The notes under the pieces: model-generated | What the model saw: only the letters and a program-made list of their open reading frames with translations | Database searches by the model: none | What the model was told of the DNA's origin: nothing | Shown: piece after piece, positions 1 to 10,960 of the stretch | Layout of the letters: every line of letters starts with the position of its first letter | Numbering within the stretch: position 1 is the stretch's first letter | Position numbers and translations under genes: made by a program | DNA from: Reticulitermes speratus | Lineage: Eukaryota; Arthropoda; Insecta; Blattodea; Rhinotermitidae | Length of the DNA: 64,000 nucleotides | Assembly: GCA_021186555.1 (NCBI GenBank) | Contig: JAJKFL010000237.1 | Span: 5,662,558-5,726,557 of the forward strand | Direction: 5' to 3'

Positions 1-368
1 GGCACGGGGCTTAGCAGTGGCAAGGAAACTGCACAGGCGTCTGTCCGTGAGTGGCGTTGCAACACCGCTAAGGAATTGTTCTGTGAATCCATCTGGAAGC
101 TCCCAAGGACGTGGCAGCGATGTGTAACTTAGGAGGGGAATATGTTGAGCTAGCACTTCTTTGGTATTCAGTCTAAAGGTAATGAAATTGCTGCAAATGA
201 GGTGAGTCCAAATCATTTCCGAACGCCCCCTCTAGATTGAAGTAGCTCATGGTAACAGTATGTTAGATCTTATGTTTTAGGCAATAAATTCTTCAGTTTC
301 ATATAAAGTGAGAATTTTTTTTTGAAGTGAAGCGCTGTCAGACCCTGAAGAAGGTTTCTGCTGCACAT
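1..368. other. unique-looking sequence, no feature seen
   Basis: No open frame, SINE head, terminal inverted repeat or tandem unit that I can recognise. It forms the left flank of the ribozyme palindrome that begins near 382. Confidence 0.5.
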
Positions 369-381
369 TTCTTGTAGCGAT

Positions 382-667
382 AAATTCTAAAAGGTTCTGA
401 CGATGCTGTGTAACATTGAGAACCAATTGTCTTCTGGGCTTTGTCTATCGTCCGGATAAAATATAAAAATATAAAATTACGACGTTTCGGAAGTTGCTTC
501 TTCTTCCATTTTCAGGTGATTGAGATTAGCTCGGTCTAAAGGACCCATCTGAGTAGGTGTCTCCCCTACCTACACCTGTAGACGGAAGAAGAACCAGCTT
601 CCGAAACGTCGTGATTTTTATTTTTATATTTTATCCGGACGATAGACAAAGTCCAGAAGACAATTGG
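382..667. mobile_element. palindromic hammerhead-type element (family A)
   Basis: Two arms of about 90 bp (420-510 and 585-670) are reverse complements, beginning with GAACCAATTG and its mirror. Each arm holds a hammerhead-like block: GGAAG/CTTCC as stem II followed by GAAACGTC, on the minus strand at 481-515 and on the plus strand at 575-610. Both catalytic boxes are altered (CTGAAAA and CTGTAGA against CTGANGA), so both ribozymes are probably dead. A one-sided extension (about 382-419) lies on the left. Near-identical 13-mers, TTCTTGTAGCGAT at 369-381 and TTCTTGTAGCAAT at 668-680, look like a target-site duplication. Insertion by retrotransposition is inferred. Confidence 0.7.
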
Positions 668-680
668 TTCTTGTAGCAAT

Positions 681-2929
681 GTTCGGTCAGTTACTGGAAT
701 TATGTTTGGGCAAATTATATTTGACACCTAAATGACAAGGTCGGTACACAAGTAGGCTGTGTGAGACTTGATTTGCTCACTTCGGTGATTATGGAGTTTT
801 CGGCCCTTTTTTTTTGGTGACAGCATGTAATTTGATAAACAACTACCGAAATATCCGATGCGTGGAACTCCTTATTTTTGCAAGTTGGAGGGCACTACCT
901 TCGACAGAGGCTACCTGAAATTACCTACCATCTTAAGTGTCAGGTTCGACCGAATCTCAGAAGGCCTGCCTGTAATAAGGCGGCAAATTCAAAGGATCGC
1001 GTAGTTTTGAACACATTTATCGGACACACGGACTGAGTATTTCCTTCAGCTGAAAGACCAATGCCAGGGCATGGCTGGCTTCACCCAGTCATGGAGGTTT
1101 TCAACTGAAATGACATCACCTATCGTCGTATTCGCCATCAGCCATTGCAATCACAAATTTTCTGCTTTTAATATCCAGACATCAACCTACCAAATTTTTC
1201 TCCCAAAGCATTAATTGACAGGTGAGAGCTTCTTCCGCTGCCAGCCACAGTCTCTAATAAGTACACGGCAAGGCTTTCAGCCAAGACGCCAAAGCATTTA
1301 GCTTATGCACAACCGCACTTAAACTTTACGTTCCAGCTACGCATTTCGGAATCAAGAATAGTTTAACCGATAAAGGAACGTCGATTTGTCCCGCTTGTGA
1401 ATAACCTCTCTCAGCTAGCTTTCTGGGTGTTTGGTTCTGACTGGTTGCAAGACGTTTTCACTTATCCGTAAAATTAGTGGTTACGCCTCACAACACAAAC
1501 TGTTCTGTAACAAGCCGCATTGTACAGTAATAACAATATATCATGTGTCAACTTGTTCCCAGAGGCAGTGCTTCCGACAGTATGTAACATGTTCGAATCC
1601 CGACCGTGACACTGGCTATATGACTATTGTGTGTCGTGATATTTTTTCAGTCACTTAAGATAAGTGCAGCAATAGTATTTTAATCTCTATCTTACAGCCT
1701 TTAATCCCTGCGGAGTTACTTTCATTTCGATGCCCATCCCTGCACCTGAGTACGACAGCTTTTCCCTTTCATCCACAAAGTTATATGTAACGGGACATGG
1801 GCGACCCGTTTGGCCAATGAAGATTAAATTAGGCCACAACTGTTTCGTTCCATATCCTATGCATTTTCTTATCCACTGCTTCTTACAGAATTGTTATTGA
1901 GTTACTGAGAGAGTAGTTAAATATACTGTAACCGAATAAAATATATACTGTGTGTCACTTTGGATTGGCCAGTATTTTGTGAACGATTCAGTTTGAGCTT
2001 TACAAGTACCGAAGTTTCCGCACCAACGATTGCCTTATCAGGCTCTCACACATTCCCAGCCTGGAGTACAGGGGTGAGAGTCTTTTGTGCAAGTTATTTC
2101 GGTTCCGTGGCAGCTTCATTTCGGTCTAAAGCAGGCCTGATCGATCCGTAGATCGCGGGCAACATGTTACCGCGGCACAGTATTGTGTTGCTCGCGGGGA
2201 CATTTGAAATGAAAAACAAAATGCTCTGTAAACTTTTTCCTCGCAAAAATCGAGATAGAAGGCCAAAGCAATTTTGAAAACTTATGATGTGTTTATTTAT
2301 GGTGACTTACATTACATTACTATTTAATTTTGTAAAGGAGTGTCAAAAAATTACAGACGCCAGAGCATGGGTTGCGAATTGCATTCTTCTTTGTAAATTT
2401 TTGCTTTTTATTCTCATAATTTTATTGCACTTTATGTATAGATGAATACAGAGATAAAATTATACGTATAGCCTAGTTACTCGTTCTTTATTCTGCGTAT
2501 TGAATTTTATGTTGCCCGCAAGCAGGCCAAATTCTGCTGAATTTGTTGTCAAGACATGAAAGGTTGAGCGGGCCCAGTCTAAAGAAACTGTGTGTGCTTA
2601 TTTAGAGGCGGCCTGCCTGCCGCTTCTTTAATCTCGACTGTCTATATGTTTTTATATAAAAGGTCAGTAAAGGTAAAAATTGAGAAATTAAAACGTATTA
2701 CGTATCCTGCTGGGCGAGGTAGCTCTATAGTAAGAACTTCGTCTTTCAGGATGCTTCCAATTCGTTTCCCTGCCACAGAACAGCTATTTTGATTTCAGTC
2801 GCTTCGTATTGTGTCACAGTTCATAAAGTAAATGACTGAATAGTATTTTAACGTGCGTATAATGTCTTCTGAATTTTGACATCGTGTAATATGGTAGGTA
2901 GGTACCAGCGTTTCGGAGAAAACTTCTGC
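681..2929. other. noncoding stretch, nothing recognised
   Basis: Only short chance open frames (at 1431-1658, 1960-2151 and 2592-2792) with no recognisable domain or upstream signal. No repeat of this window recurs here that I could see. Confidence 0.4.
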
Positions 2930-3045
2930 CAACTTACTTTACGTAAGATCTGCGCTCTTCTGGAATATTGCGCGGCGTTATGTGGTAATTGTTTACCGAC
3001 GTTTCGGGACGACGTGTCGGTCCCATCTTACACGGGTCAAGAGTC
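2930..3045 (-). mobile_element. partial family A hammerhead element
   Basis: One arm only. On the minus strand it reads TAAGATGGGAC, loop, GTCCCGAAACGTCGGTAA, the stem II and GAAACGTC block shared with the elements at 13.25, 30.1 and 53.3 kb. The arm also has the family's outer segment around 2945-2985 (GCTCTTCTGGAATATTGCGC). The second arm is missing, so this is a truncated copy. Confidence 0.6.
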
Positions 3046-3384
3046 CGCGTAGGAAAGAAAGCTATCAAACCTATAACGTAGATTTTGGAAAGTACGGTGG
3101 GGTAGCAATCCGTAGGCGCGATGACAGCCAATAGGGTAGAACCAGGGTGAGAGAGGGGTGGATAATTCAGGTAGAAATGCAGAACAGTACTATCTGTCTA
3201 GCAGGCTACCAACTGTATCAAATCAGATGTTGTTTTTTCACCGTCTCGTATATTTCAATCCTCACATACTATAAATGAGATCATGAACACATCCTTACAC
3301 AACCCTGAGTAAGGTTAACAGTAAATCTGTCCCTGTACATGCAGTGAAGTCGTATAGGAGAAGTGAAAGTATATCTCCACCCAT

Positions 3385-3602
3385 TCTTAACCTCAGCACT
3401 GTTTGGAGATGAGTGGTTCAGGCTTAGGCCCTGCAGCTTTACGCGTGAGAAAGAAAGATCGGTACCCACTGATGATTGGGTGGGCCCAAGAGCTGGTCCA
3501 GACATTTTGGAGAAGAGATAAATTTCTTGCCCCTGCCGGGATTCTAACTCAGAATCGTCCAGCAGTAACCTAGTCACTCTAAGTTATTCCGGCTTCCCCT
3601 GA
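3385..3602 (-). mobile_element. tRNA-derived SINE, type 2 (minus strand)
   Basis: Shares its layout with copies at 25.99, 27.40, 49.36 and 59.36 kb: TTAACCTCAGC near 3390, a GGTGGGCCC-type block near 3478-3488, then a degenerate reverse B box (CCGGGATTCTAACTCAG) and a reverse A-box region ending TATTCCGGC. The head lies at the right, so it is transcribed leftward. Considerably diverged, so an old copy. Confidence 0.65.
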
Positions 3603-3605
3603 CGA

Positions 3606-4250
3606 AACTCTGACTCTTCCTCAGTTGATTCAGAGTCTTAAAAAGCGGAATAACATACCTCCGTGTCCAATATGTCAGACTTTGTGTAACTGTAACTTTT
3701 GTGTGCAGAAAAAAAGCAATTTTGTCTCTGTCTTCCTCTATTCTCATCTGGCCAATACCGACTGTAGCCAAAATGCGATTTTTCAGAATTTTTATTACTG
3801 TCAACGATTCTATGCAGTTTTTATCTGGTTTGTTGGTATTGTGTTTGACGGCACGAGTATGACGCTCTGTGCTTGACAGCTCTTCACCCGACCGATGGCG
3901 CCAGTGGGCGTGATTTTAATAGAAACATCTAAGGCACGTATAATTAATGATATTCAGGCTTGTGCACTTGAAAGAAAACGAGAATGAAATTGTTATGCCA
4001 ATTTTTAAACATCTTTACTTTATTTTAAATAGAACTTGATGACTTTGACAACAAAAAACTACATTTCCCTGTATCTGACGGAAACATCACGCCATGACGA
4101 AGAGAGACACTTCCTTTGAAACTTGTGCTGCACTCAGGAGTATTTTAAACAAGTCTCTAACACACCCCTTCCTGCCCGCTAATATTCTAACGCAATCAAA
4201 CAAAATCATACCTGAGAATCTTTAGAGAAGCCATCTTCTTGTGTTGTGTG
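3606..4250. other. noncoding stretch, nothing recognised
   Basis: Overlapping open frames on both strands near 3574-3876 have no recognisable domain. They partly overlap the SINE and look like chance. Confidence 0.4.
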
Positions 4251-4960
4251 TGGATGTTTTTGTAATGCGTTTATGGTGTTCTAATGTGTGTACTTGTATT
4301 TAATGTATGTATTTTGTTTTATAATTGTGTATATTTTGTTTTGTATTGTTATTTTTATGTATATTTATATGTCCATTTGTATTGTGTGTACTAGTGTAAG
4401 GGCTACTGCCACCGGGTGAAAACATTTGTATTGTGTTTACTAGTGTAAGGACTACTGCCACCGGGTGAAAACATTTGTATTGTGTGTACTAGTGTAAGGA
4501 CTACTGCCACCGGGTGAAAACATTTGTATTGTGTGTACTAGTGTAAGGACTACTGCCACCGGGTGAAAACATTTGTATTGTGTGTACTAGTGTAAGGACT
4601 ACTGCCACCGGGTGAAAACATTTGTATTGTGTGTACTAGTGTAAGGGCTACTGCCACCGGGTGAAAACATTTGTATTGTGTGTACTAGTGTAAGGACTAC
4701 TGCCACCGGGTGAAAACATTTGTATTGTGTGTACTAGTGTAAGGACTACTGCCACCGGGTGAAAACATTTGTATTGTGTGTACTAGTGTAAGGACTACTG
4801 CCACCGGGTGAAAACATTTGTATTGTGTGTACTAGTGTAAGGACTACTGCCACCGGGTGAAAACATTTGTATTGTGTGTACTAGTGTAAGGACTACTGCC
4901 ACCGGGTGAAAACCCAATTGCAGTAAAATAATAATGATTAATTAATTAATTAAAAATAAA
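4251..4960 (+). mobile_element. LINE 3' end carrying an internal minisatellite
   Basis: T-rich untranslated sequence (TGTATTTTGTTTTATAATTG near 4305) runs into eleven copies of a 49-bp unit and ends CCAATTGCAGTAAAATAATAA followed by an A/T-rich tail. The same terminus, reversed, occurs at 21.07-21.99 and 23.44-23.85 kb, there with a clean ATT tail. A shared 3' terminus with variable 5' truncation and a simple-repeat tail is the signature of a non-LTR retrotransposon. No coding part is present, so the clade is unknown. Confidence 0.65.
4374..4912 (+). repeat. 49-bp tandem array, 11 copies
   Basis: Each unit contains CATTTGTATTGTGTGTACTA, then GTGTAAGG(A/G)CTACTGCC and ACCGGGTGAAAA. The copies are almost identical (mainly A/G at one site), indicating recent expansion. 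One unit corresponds to the single-copy 3' terminal block of the same LINE at 21.12 kb. Confidence 0.95.
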
Positions 4961-5299
4961 CGAAATAATAAAACAAATTTTAGTTACAACAATTTTTTAT
5001 TATAAAAATGTTTGCTTTTGTAAAATGTTACATGTTTCAAACGTTAAGGGTCAATATCAGGGGCGAATATATAAAAAGAAAGATGGTCAAATACCTTGAG
5101 TCTTTATTTCTGTAAAAGATAATTTTTTCTTACAGCTTTATCTACTACAATTATAGCGTTTTACAAAAATGTACCTGACACTCTTTAATTGTGTAATATA
5201 AAGAGCTCCTGTGTATATACGTGTAGTTGTGCTGCTATGAAGGCATAAATATGATATTATTGAAAACATATTTAAAATGTCACTTGTATTATTATTATT

Positions 5300-5800
5300 A
5301 TTAAATAAATACATTTCTTGTATTTTTACTTCATTTTAATAAGGATTCATTAGCCTCCTTATGTTTATATTATTTTCCTTTTTTGCTGTTATATAAGTTT
5401 TGTTTTGTGTATAAAATGGGTACGTTGACAATGCACTAATATCGGGAATTTAACGAATTAAAGAATGTTGCGATATTTTCTCCTTTATTTAGAAACAATT
5501 ATAGCTGAGTATGATAAATTTCTTTTGTACCCTAATTTCTTATTTGTGTTCTTTATTAAGTGTTTAATTGGTCTTGTTGAATCTGTTTTATACTTTTTGT
5601 CTCTAGTATCTTTTAGATCTTATTTGATAAGTTAGTTACACGTACTGTGAGCAGGTTAACGTTAATCGTTGCACAGTACACGAAACAAAATAAAATAATT
5701 TTATATCAACAAAAAAAAAACAAGTAATATAAACAGAAGGAAGCTAATGAATTCTTACTACAAATTGTACGAGAAATTTGGTGATGTTACGATAATACTA
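5300..5800. mobile_element. AT-rich inverted-repeat element (candidate MITE)
   Basis: About 5338-5378 (AAGGATTCATTAGCCTCCTT and onward) is the reverse complement of about 5708-5752 (AAGGAAGCTAATGAATTCTT), and weaker pairing extends on both sides. The interior is AT-rich and noncoding. No target duplication was found and the limits are approximate. Confidence 0.45.
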
Positions 5801-6189
5801 AATGTTTGAATTCCTAATACTTGTAATATAATTTGTATGTTGCCATAACAACACAATTGTATACAAAACATTTTTACATTTTATTATTAAGATGTGTCAA
5901 GTTGATCTTTATGCAGTAATGTAATTCTAGTAGATAAAGCTGCAAGATAAAAATCTTTTTTATGGGAATGACTATTCAAGATACTGGATTTATTCTTGCC
6001 TTAAGGGGTGAATAATGTGGCATTTTATAAAGGCAAACATTTTTATAGTAAGAAGAGTTGTGGTGACTAACATTGTGTTTGTTATCTTACTTGAAGGGAT
6101 TATTGTCGAATTTTGCTGTTTTAGAACAGGCGTGGTCGATAATTCCAGAATTCTTTGACATGACGTTGCTTCCTCTCTATTCTTCATTC

Positions 6190-6300
6190 ACTTTAAGCCC
6201 TTAAAGATGAAGGCAAAGCGTTCCTTCGAAACGTCTAAAAGCAGTTACCATGCGACATAGCATCATGTACCAGAAGAGAGCAAACCAAGGCTATATAGTC
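6190..6300 (+). mobile_element. partial family A hammerhead element
   Basis: Reads CTTAAAGATGAAGG, loop, CCTTCGAAACGTC on the plus strand: a five-pair stem II next to an intact GAAAC and GTC site, but CTGANGA is eroded to TTAAAGA. The outer segment ends ACCAGAAGAGAGCAAACC, as in other family A arms. No mirror arm is present. Confidence 0.5.
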
Positions 6301-7440
6301 TTTCAGTGGAAACGAATTCTTGGTGTTGGTTCAACACGAATTATCATTGTCGTCCTCATAGGCACCCGCCACTGGAAATTACTGTGACTAAAAACATGAG
6401 CCCGCCACTGGATATTATCGTGAATGTCCCAAATAAATCCGGCCAACGCCTTCACATTCCAATTTGTGTAATTCAATTTAATTTTTATTATCCCGTCTAA
6501 GTCTCTTCTCTTCAGATTTTCGAGTAAAACTTTCTATGCATTTCTCATATCCATCATAAACAGCACATGCCCGGACATCTGATCTTCCGTATCTCATTAC
6601 ACCAATAACAAAATTTTCACCAAGTTTCTGTTTCTCTTTTCTTTTATGTCAAAATATTCTTACTTTCTCTCCGGTCTGAAAATTTTTAACATAGTCTGTG
6701 CTGTCCCTTAGGGAGTTAGACCAAATTTTATATGCAGCCAATAAAGTGGTAAAATTAATGTGCGTGTTTCTAGGCAGAAGAAGGAATTCCATGCGATTAA
6801 ACCTGTTCTAATTTCTTCACCAATTAAGTAAATTAATCGACTAATGTTACCGCTATCAGACCAGTTATTATGCAGTAATAATACTATCGACGATGGCGAC
6901 TAGCAGAATGAAGATTCTAGACGAGTACCAGTTGCCAACCTATGCAAGCTGTTCCCTGCAGAACACAAATAATGATTTTTTTTTCCAAATTGGCGAGATA
7001 AATAAAGACAGTTTATATAATTTTGTAAATTTTTTGTTTTTCTCGCAATTACCTATAAAAACTTTTGTTTCGCATGGTTTCACTTAATTCCATTTCTGTC
7101 TTTTCACTACTATCAACAGAACGTAACATTCGAGAAATTACTGTTAACAGAGCGTGTGTGTTTTGTTGTTACTGACAACTGACATGTCAGTCGAGCTATC
7201 ACTTGTCAACAGATCGTGCCAGTTAAGTCCTTACTGCAGACGGACTGTACCGGATGTAGTTCTGTAAGCAGCTATTCAATACATAATTGCAATTTGCTGA
7301 TCAATTTAATTGGCATCTCAAACATAATTTCATTTCCCAGCGGATGATTTGATATAGTCGAAATGGCAAGGCTGAATAATGTTTTATTGTCATTTATGTA
7401 GTCGTAAGAATTGCAGAGGAGAATTCAATGTAGCGCTTGA
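6301..7440. other. noncoding stretch, nothing recognised
   Basis: Short chance frames only (6306-6500 and 6893-7087). No repeat family of this window is visible. Confidence 0.4.
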
Positions 7441-8234
7441 AATATGCATTCACTTATCAGACATCATAGCTATTACAAAGTGACCTTCCTAAGATCACTT
7501 TTTAATAGCTATGATATATGCATTCACTTATCAGATATCATAGCTATTACAAAGTGACCTTGCTAAGGTCACTTTGTAATAGCTATGATATATGCATTCA
7601 CTTATCAGATATCATAGCTATTACAAAGTGACCTTGCTAAGGTCACTTTGTAATAACTATGATATATGCATTCACTTATCAGATATCATAGCTATTACAA
7701 TGTGACCTGGCTAAGGTCACTTTGTAATAACTATGATATATGCATTCACTTATCAGATATCATAGCTATTACAATGTGACCTTGCTAAGGTCACTTTATA
7801 ATAACTATGATATATGCATTCACTTATCAGATATCATAGCTAATACAAAGGGACCTTGCTAAGTCACTTTGTAATAGCTATGATATATGCATCACTATCA
7901 GATATCATAGCTAATACAAAGGGACCTTGCTAAGGTCACTTTGTAATAGCTATGATATGTGCATTCACTTATCAGATATCATAGCTATTACAAAGTGACC
8001 TTGCTAAGGTCACTTGTAATAACTATGATATATGCATTCACTTATCAGATATCATAGCTATTACAAAGTGATCTTGCTAAGGTTACTTTGTAATAGCTAT
8101 GATATATGCATTCACTTATCAGATATCATAGCTAATACAAAGGGACCTTGCTAAGGTCACTTTGTAATAGCTATGATATATGCATTCACTTATCAGATAT
8201 CATAGCTATTAAAAAGTGACCTTGCTAAGGTCAC
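7441..8234. repeat. 74-bp tandem array built from near-perfect palindromes
   Basis: About eleven copies. In each unit ATATCATAGCTATTACAAAG and GTGACCTTGC are mirrored by GCAAGGTCAC-type sequence and CTTTGTAATAGCTATGATAT, making a palindrome of about 56 bp. The palindromes are joined by a spacer of about 18 bp (TGCATTCACTTATCAG). Most differences are single substitutions and short deletions. Each unit could extrude a cruciform. Confidence 0.95.
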
Positions 8235-10234
8235 CATGCTTTTCCGTAACATCTTGTTTTGTAAGTAGGCACGCTTGGGGTGGAGGTTACAATTCTCTTG
8301 CGTGTGCCAAGTGTAATTTAACAATACCGCAAACGATGTAATCCGTGACTTACTTTCAAACTGTGATACTTTTCACAGTACACCCTTAAATGTTTTTCCA
8401 TTTACGTCCATAAAATTATAGCCTATTCTGCGCCGATTTCCGCGAAACTTATAAACACGAAGTATATAGATGGGGGGCCTGTTGTTACAGGCTCATTGTT
8501 TTGTACTCCCTGCAGTACGTTGTTGCGCGCAATGACGCCGGACGCTATCAGTACTAGTGATTTACACCGTTTATTAAATAGAGCACTGCGATTGGAAAGG
8601 GATTATGAATTCATTAGTAACGTACACAGGTCCTTTTGATTTATGTACAGTCCGTTATGATATCTCTGGCCCTGTGAGGTGTGCTAAATACGTAGTGAAT
8701 TAACGGAAGTGTGACGGAGAGATACCAGATTTTTAAAGCAATGACGATACTAAATGTTCTAAGAAAATAAGTCGCCTTACTGCCATTCTTTCATAAAATG
8801 GCTGCGGAAATCGCAGAGGTTTTGCGTAGTTAATTAGTAAGTTAAAGAGGCATAAATATTTATGTATAGAACCAAACAAATACATGAATTAGTTGTTATT
8901 GGAAAGCGACATGCGGCAGAGGTTTTCAGAATTAGCATTTTGACCCACATCCATCGCCTTCGTGTTACTGTTTCTGGGAACTTAGCTACACGTGTCAGTG
9001 ATCGGATCACCATATAACTCTGTGCATAGCTGCAGTCGGCACGGCGTGGTCGCTGCTAGGCTCACATCGGAACGGCCAGGCAGCGTTATACCTGTCTCAC
9101 AAACATTTACTCCTGTTGCGAATACGTTCATAGCTTTAGTCATTTTGGACCTTTTAGAAAAGGATAGAAAAGGCTTGGTGGCGCCTGCGCAGTGCCTGCC
9201 CTCTTACCTGCTTGCGTCTTCACCTTGTGACAACGGTCAGTTAATACAGTCCGTACTTCGCTTATAAATCACATAAAGAGTAATCGAAAAATACTGATAG
9301 GTTAATAATGTAGAGAGAATCTGTCAAGAGATGCAGTTTTATATTTCTTCTCTGTCACGCGTTTCAGCTTATCTGGTGCTATAGATGTACTGTTGTCGAC
9401 TCACGAGAATTACTTTGATCTTGGCAACCGTGGTGCAGGGAAAGAGACTTTTGGATGTTTATTTATGTCCTGTAACCAATATATTGTAATTAAAAAGGTA
9501 TACTGAGCTAAAATGCGTTGTGTCTTTTCCTTGCGAGTTAATACAATGACGGGTCATCCGTGGGTAAAGCGGCGGGTGGTATTAACCACCCACCTCCTTC
9601 TAGTGCCGAGGTTACAGAAAGAGTTATACCTATACTCACTTCTGTGCCTTTACGGTAGATTATAAGGTGAGATGTTTCCTTTACTTTCCTTGCTAGTTAA
9701 TAACATTGTCTTCTATTTTGCGATATCAAGTTAAGAATTTTGTATACATTTAAATATAGACTTGTTGAAAAATAAAGTCTGGAAAATGGAGAATGTGGAT
9801 TCTGTGATAACATTTATGTTTTTGCTAAAACTAGATGCTGCCTCCGAAACGATAAGCCAGTTACAAGGGTCATCCCACGCTGTCTAGTTTCAAAATCGTT
9901 CTCGCGAGTCGCCAACAGTACATTTGACATTTTAACATAAACCCATTTATCAAAAGAGCGTCCTTCTCAGGAAGAATCAGCATCCACCCACATTTTAATT
10001 TATCTGTTTGCTTCTGTGACATCCATCTCTCGGTTTATGTACGTTAAAATCGTCATACCAACTTCCCGATTTAACACAGTTGAGAGGCAACAGAGAATGT
10101 TCTGAGATCAAGTTGGTGGTCACGTTTTAAAAATGGCGAGACCACGCAGGCTTGGTTTGTGTTGGTCTTAAAAAAGACTGTGTGCTTTTAAGGCTATTGC
10201 TTATGGGTTATAAGGAAATTATTAATAGTCAGTG
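8235..10234. other. noncoding stretch with weak repeated motif
   Basis: The open frame at 8992-9267 has no recognisable domain. A motif like TACTGTTGTCGACTCACGAG near 9387 returns inverted near 9895-9918, and a diverged relative occurs near 12045 and, inverted, near 12400. This suggests an old dispersed repeat, but the limits cannot be set. Confidence 0.35.
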
Positions 10235-10960
10235 TTACAGTTGAATCACTCTTTTAGGCGCTTCGCCAAATTGCGAAAAACGACTATTAACTTTATCATG
10301 TCTGTCTGTCCGTCCGTCCATCCATCTGTCTGCATGGAACAACTCGGCTCCAACTGGACGGATTTTCATGAAATTTGATATTTGAGGATTTTTTGAATGT
10401 GTGTCGAGAATATTCAAGTTTGATTAAAATCTGACAAGAATAACGGGCACTTTACATGGAAAATTATGTAATTATGATATTTCACTGATTTTTTCTTAGA
10501 ATGAGAAAATTTTCAGACAATAGTCGTAGGAAAATAAAAAAAAAAAACATTTCTTCTTCGATAAATTTTTTTCCCGAAAATCGTATCATTTATGAGATAT
10601 TGTAGGAAAAATGGAGCCAGACAGGCCACAGATGACAATATAATACAACGCAGAAATAATGCCAGTTGCATACGAGATAACTAAGGGAAGAATAGAGACA
10701 CACATTCATCATATTTAATACTTATTATTGTTAACAGCAGTAGAAATGTTTTGTATCTCGACAACAATGAAAAAGGGAAACCATTTTTGCATTTTCATGG
10801 CAACACTGAAGACTTTTATATTGTTGAGAGCTTCAACTACGCCAAATTTAAAAAGGGACGTATTTTTGTATTTTCATGGCAACAATGATTACACGAATGT
10901 GTTTCAATGTACCATGGAATGTACACTGTGTATGTTCTTTTGTTATTTACCATCGTATTG
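10235..10960 (+). repeat. dispersed repeat, copy 1 (unknown class)
   Basis: Diverged sister of 54614-55315. Both start near TTCGC..A..TTGCGAAAA, pass a TCTGTCTGTCCG-rich patch, then share GCATGGAACAAC, GATTTTCAT.AAATTTGATA and TTTGAGGATTTTTT. Further on both have CAGACAGGCCACAGATGACA and ATATAATAC. No long frame, terminal inverted repeat or tail was found, so the class is undetermined. Confidence 0.7.

Noticed and set aside
4374-4912. CRISPR-like array
   Set aside because: Regular spacing but no variable spacers; the full 49-bp unit repeats without unique inserts. The same holds for the 32-, 35-, 44- and 64-bp arrays.
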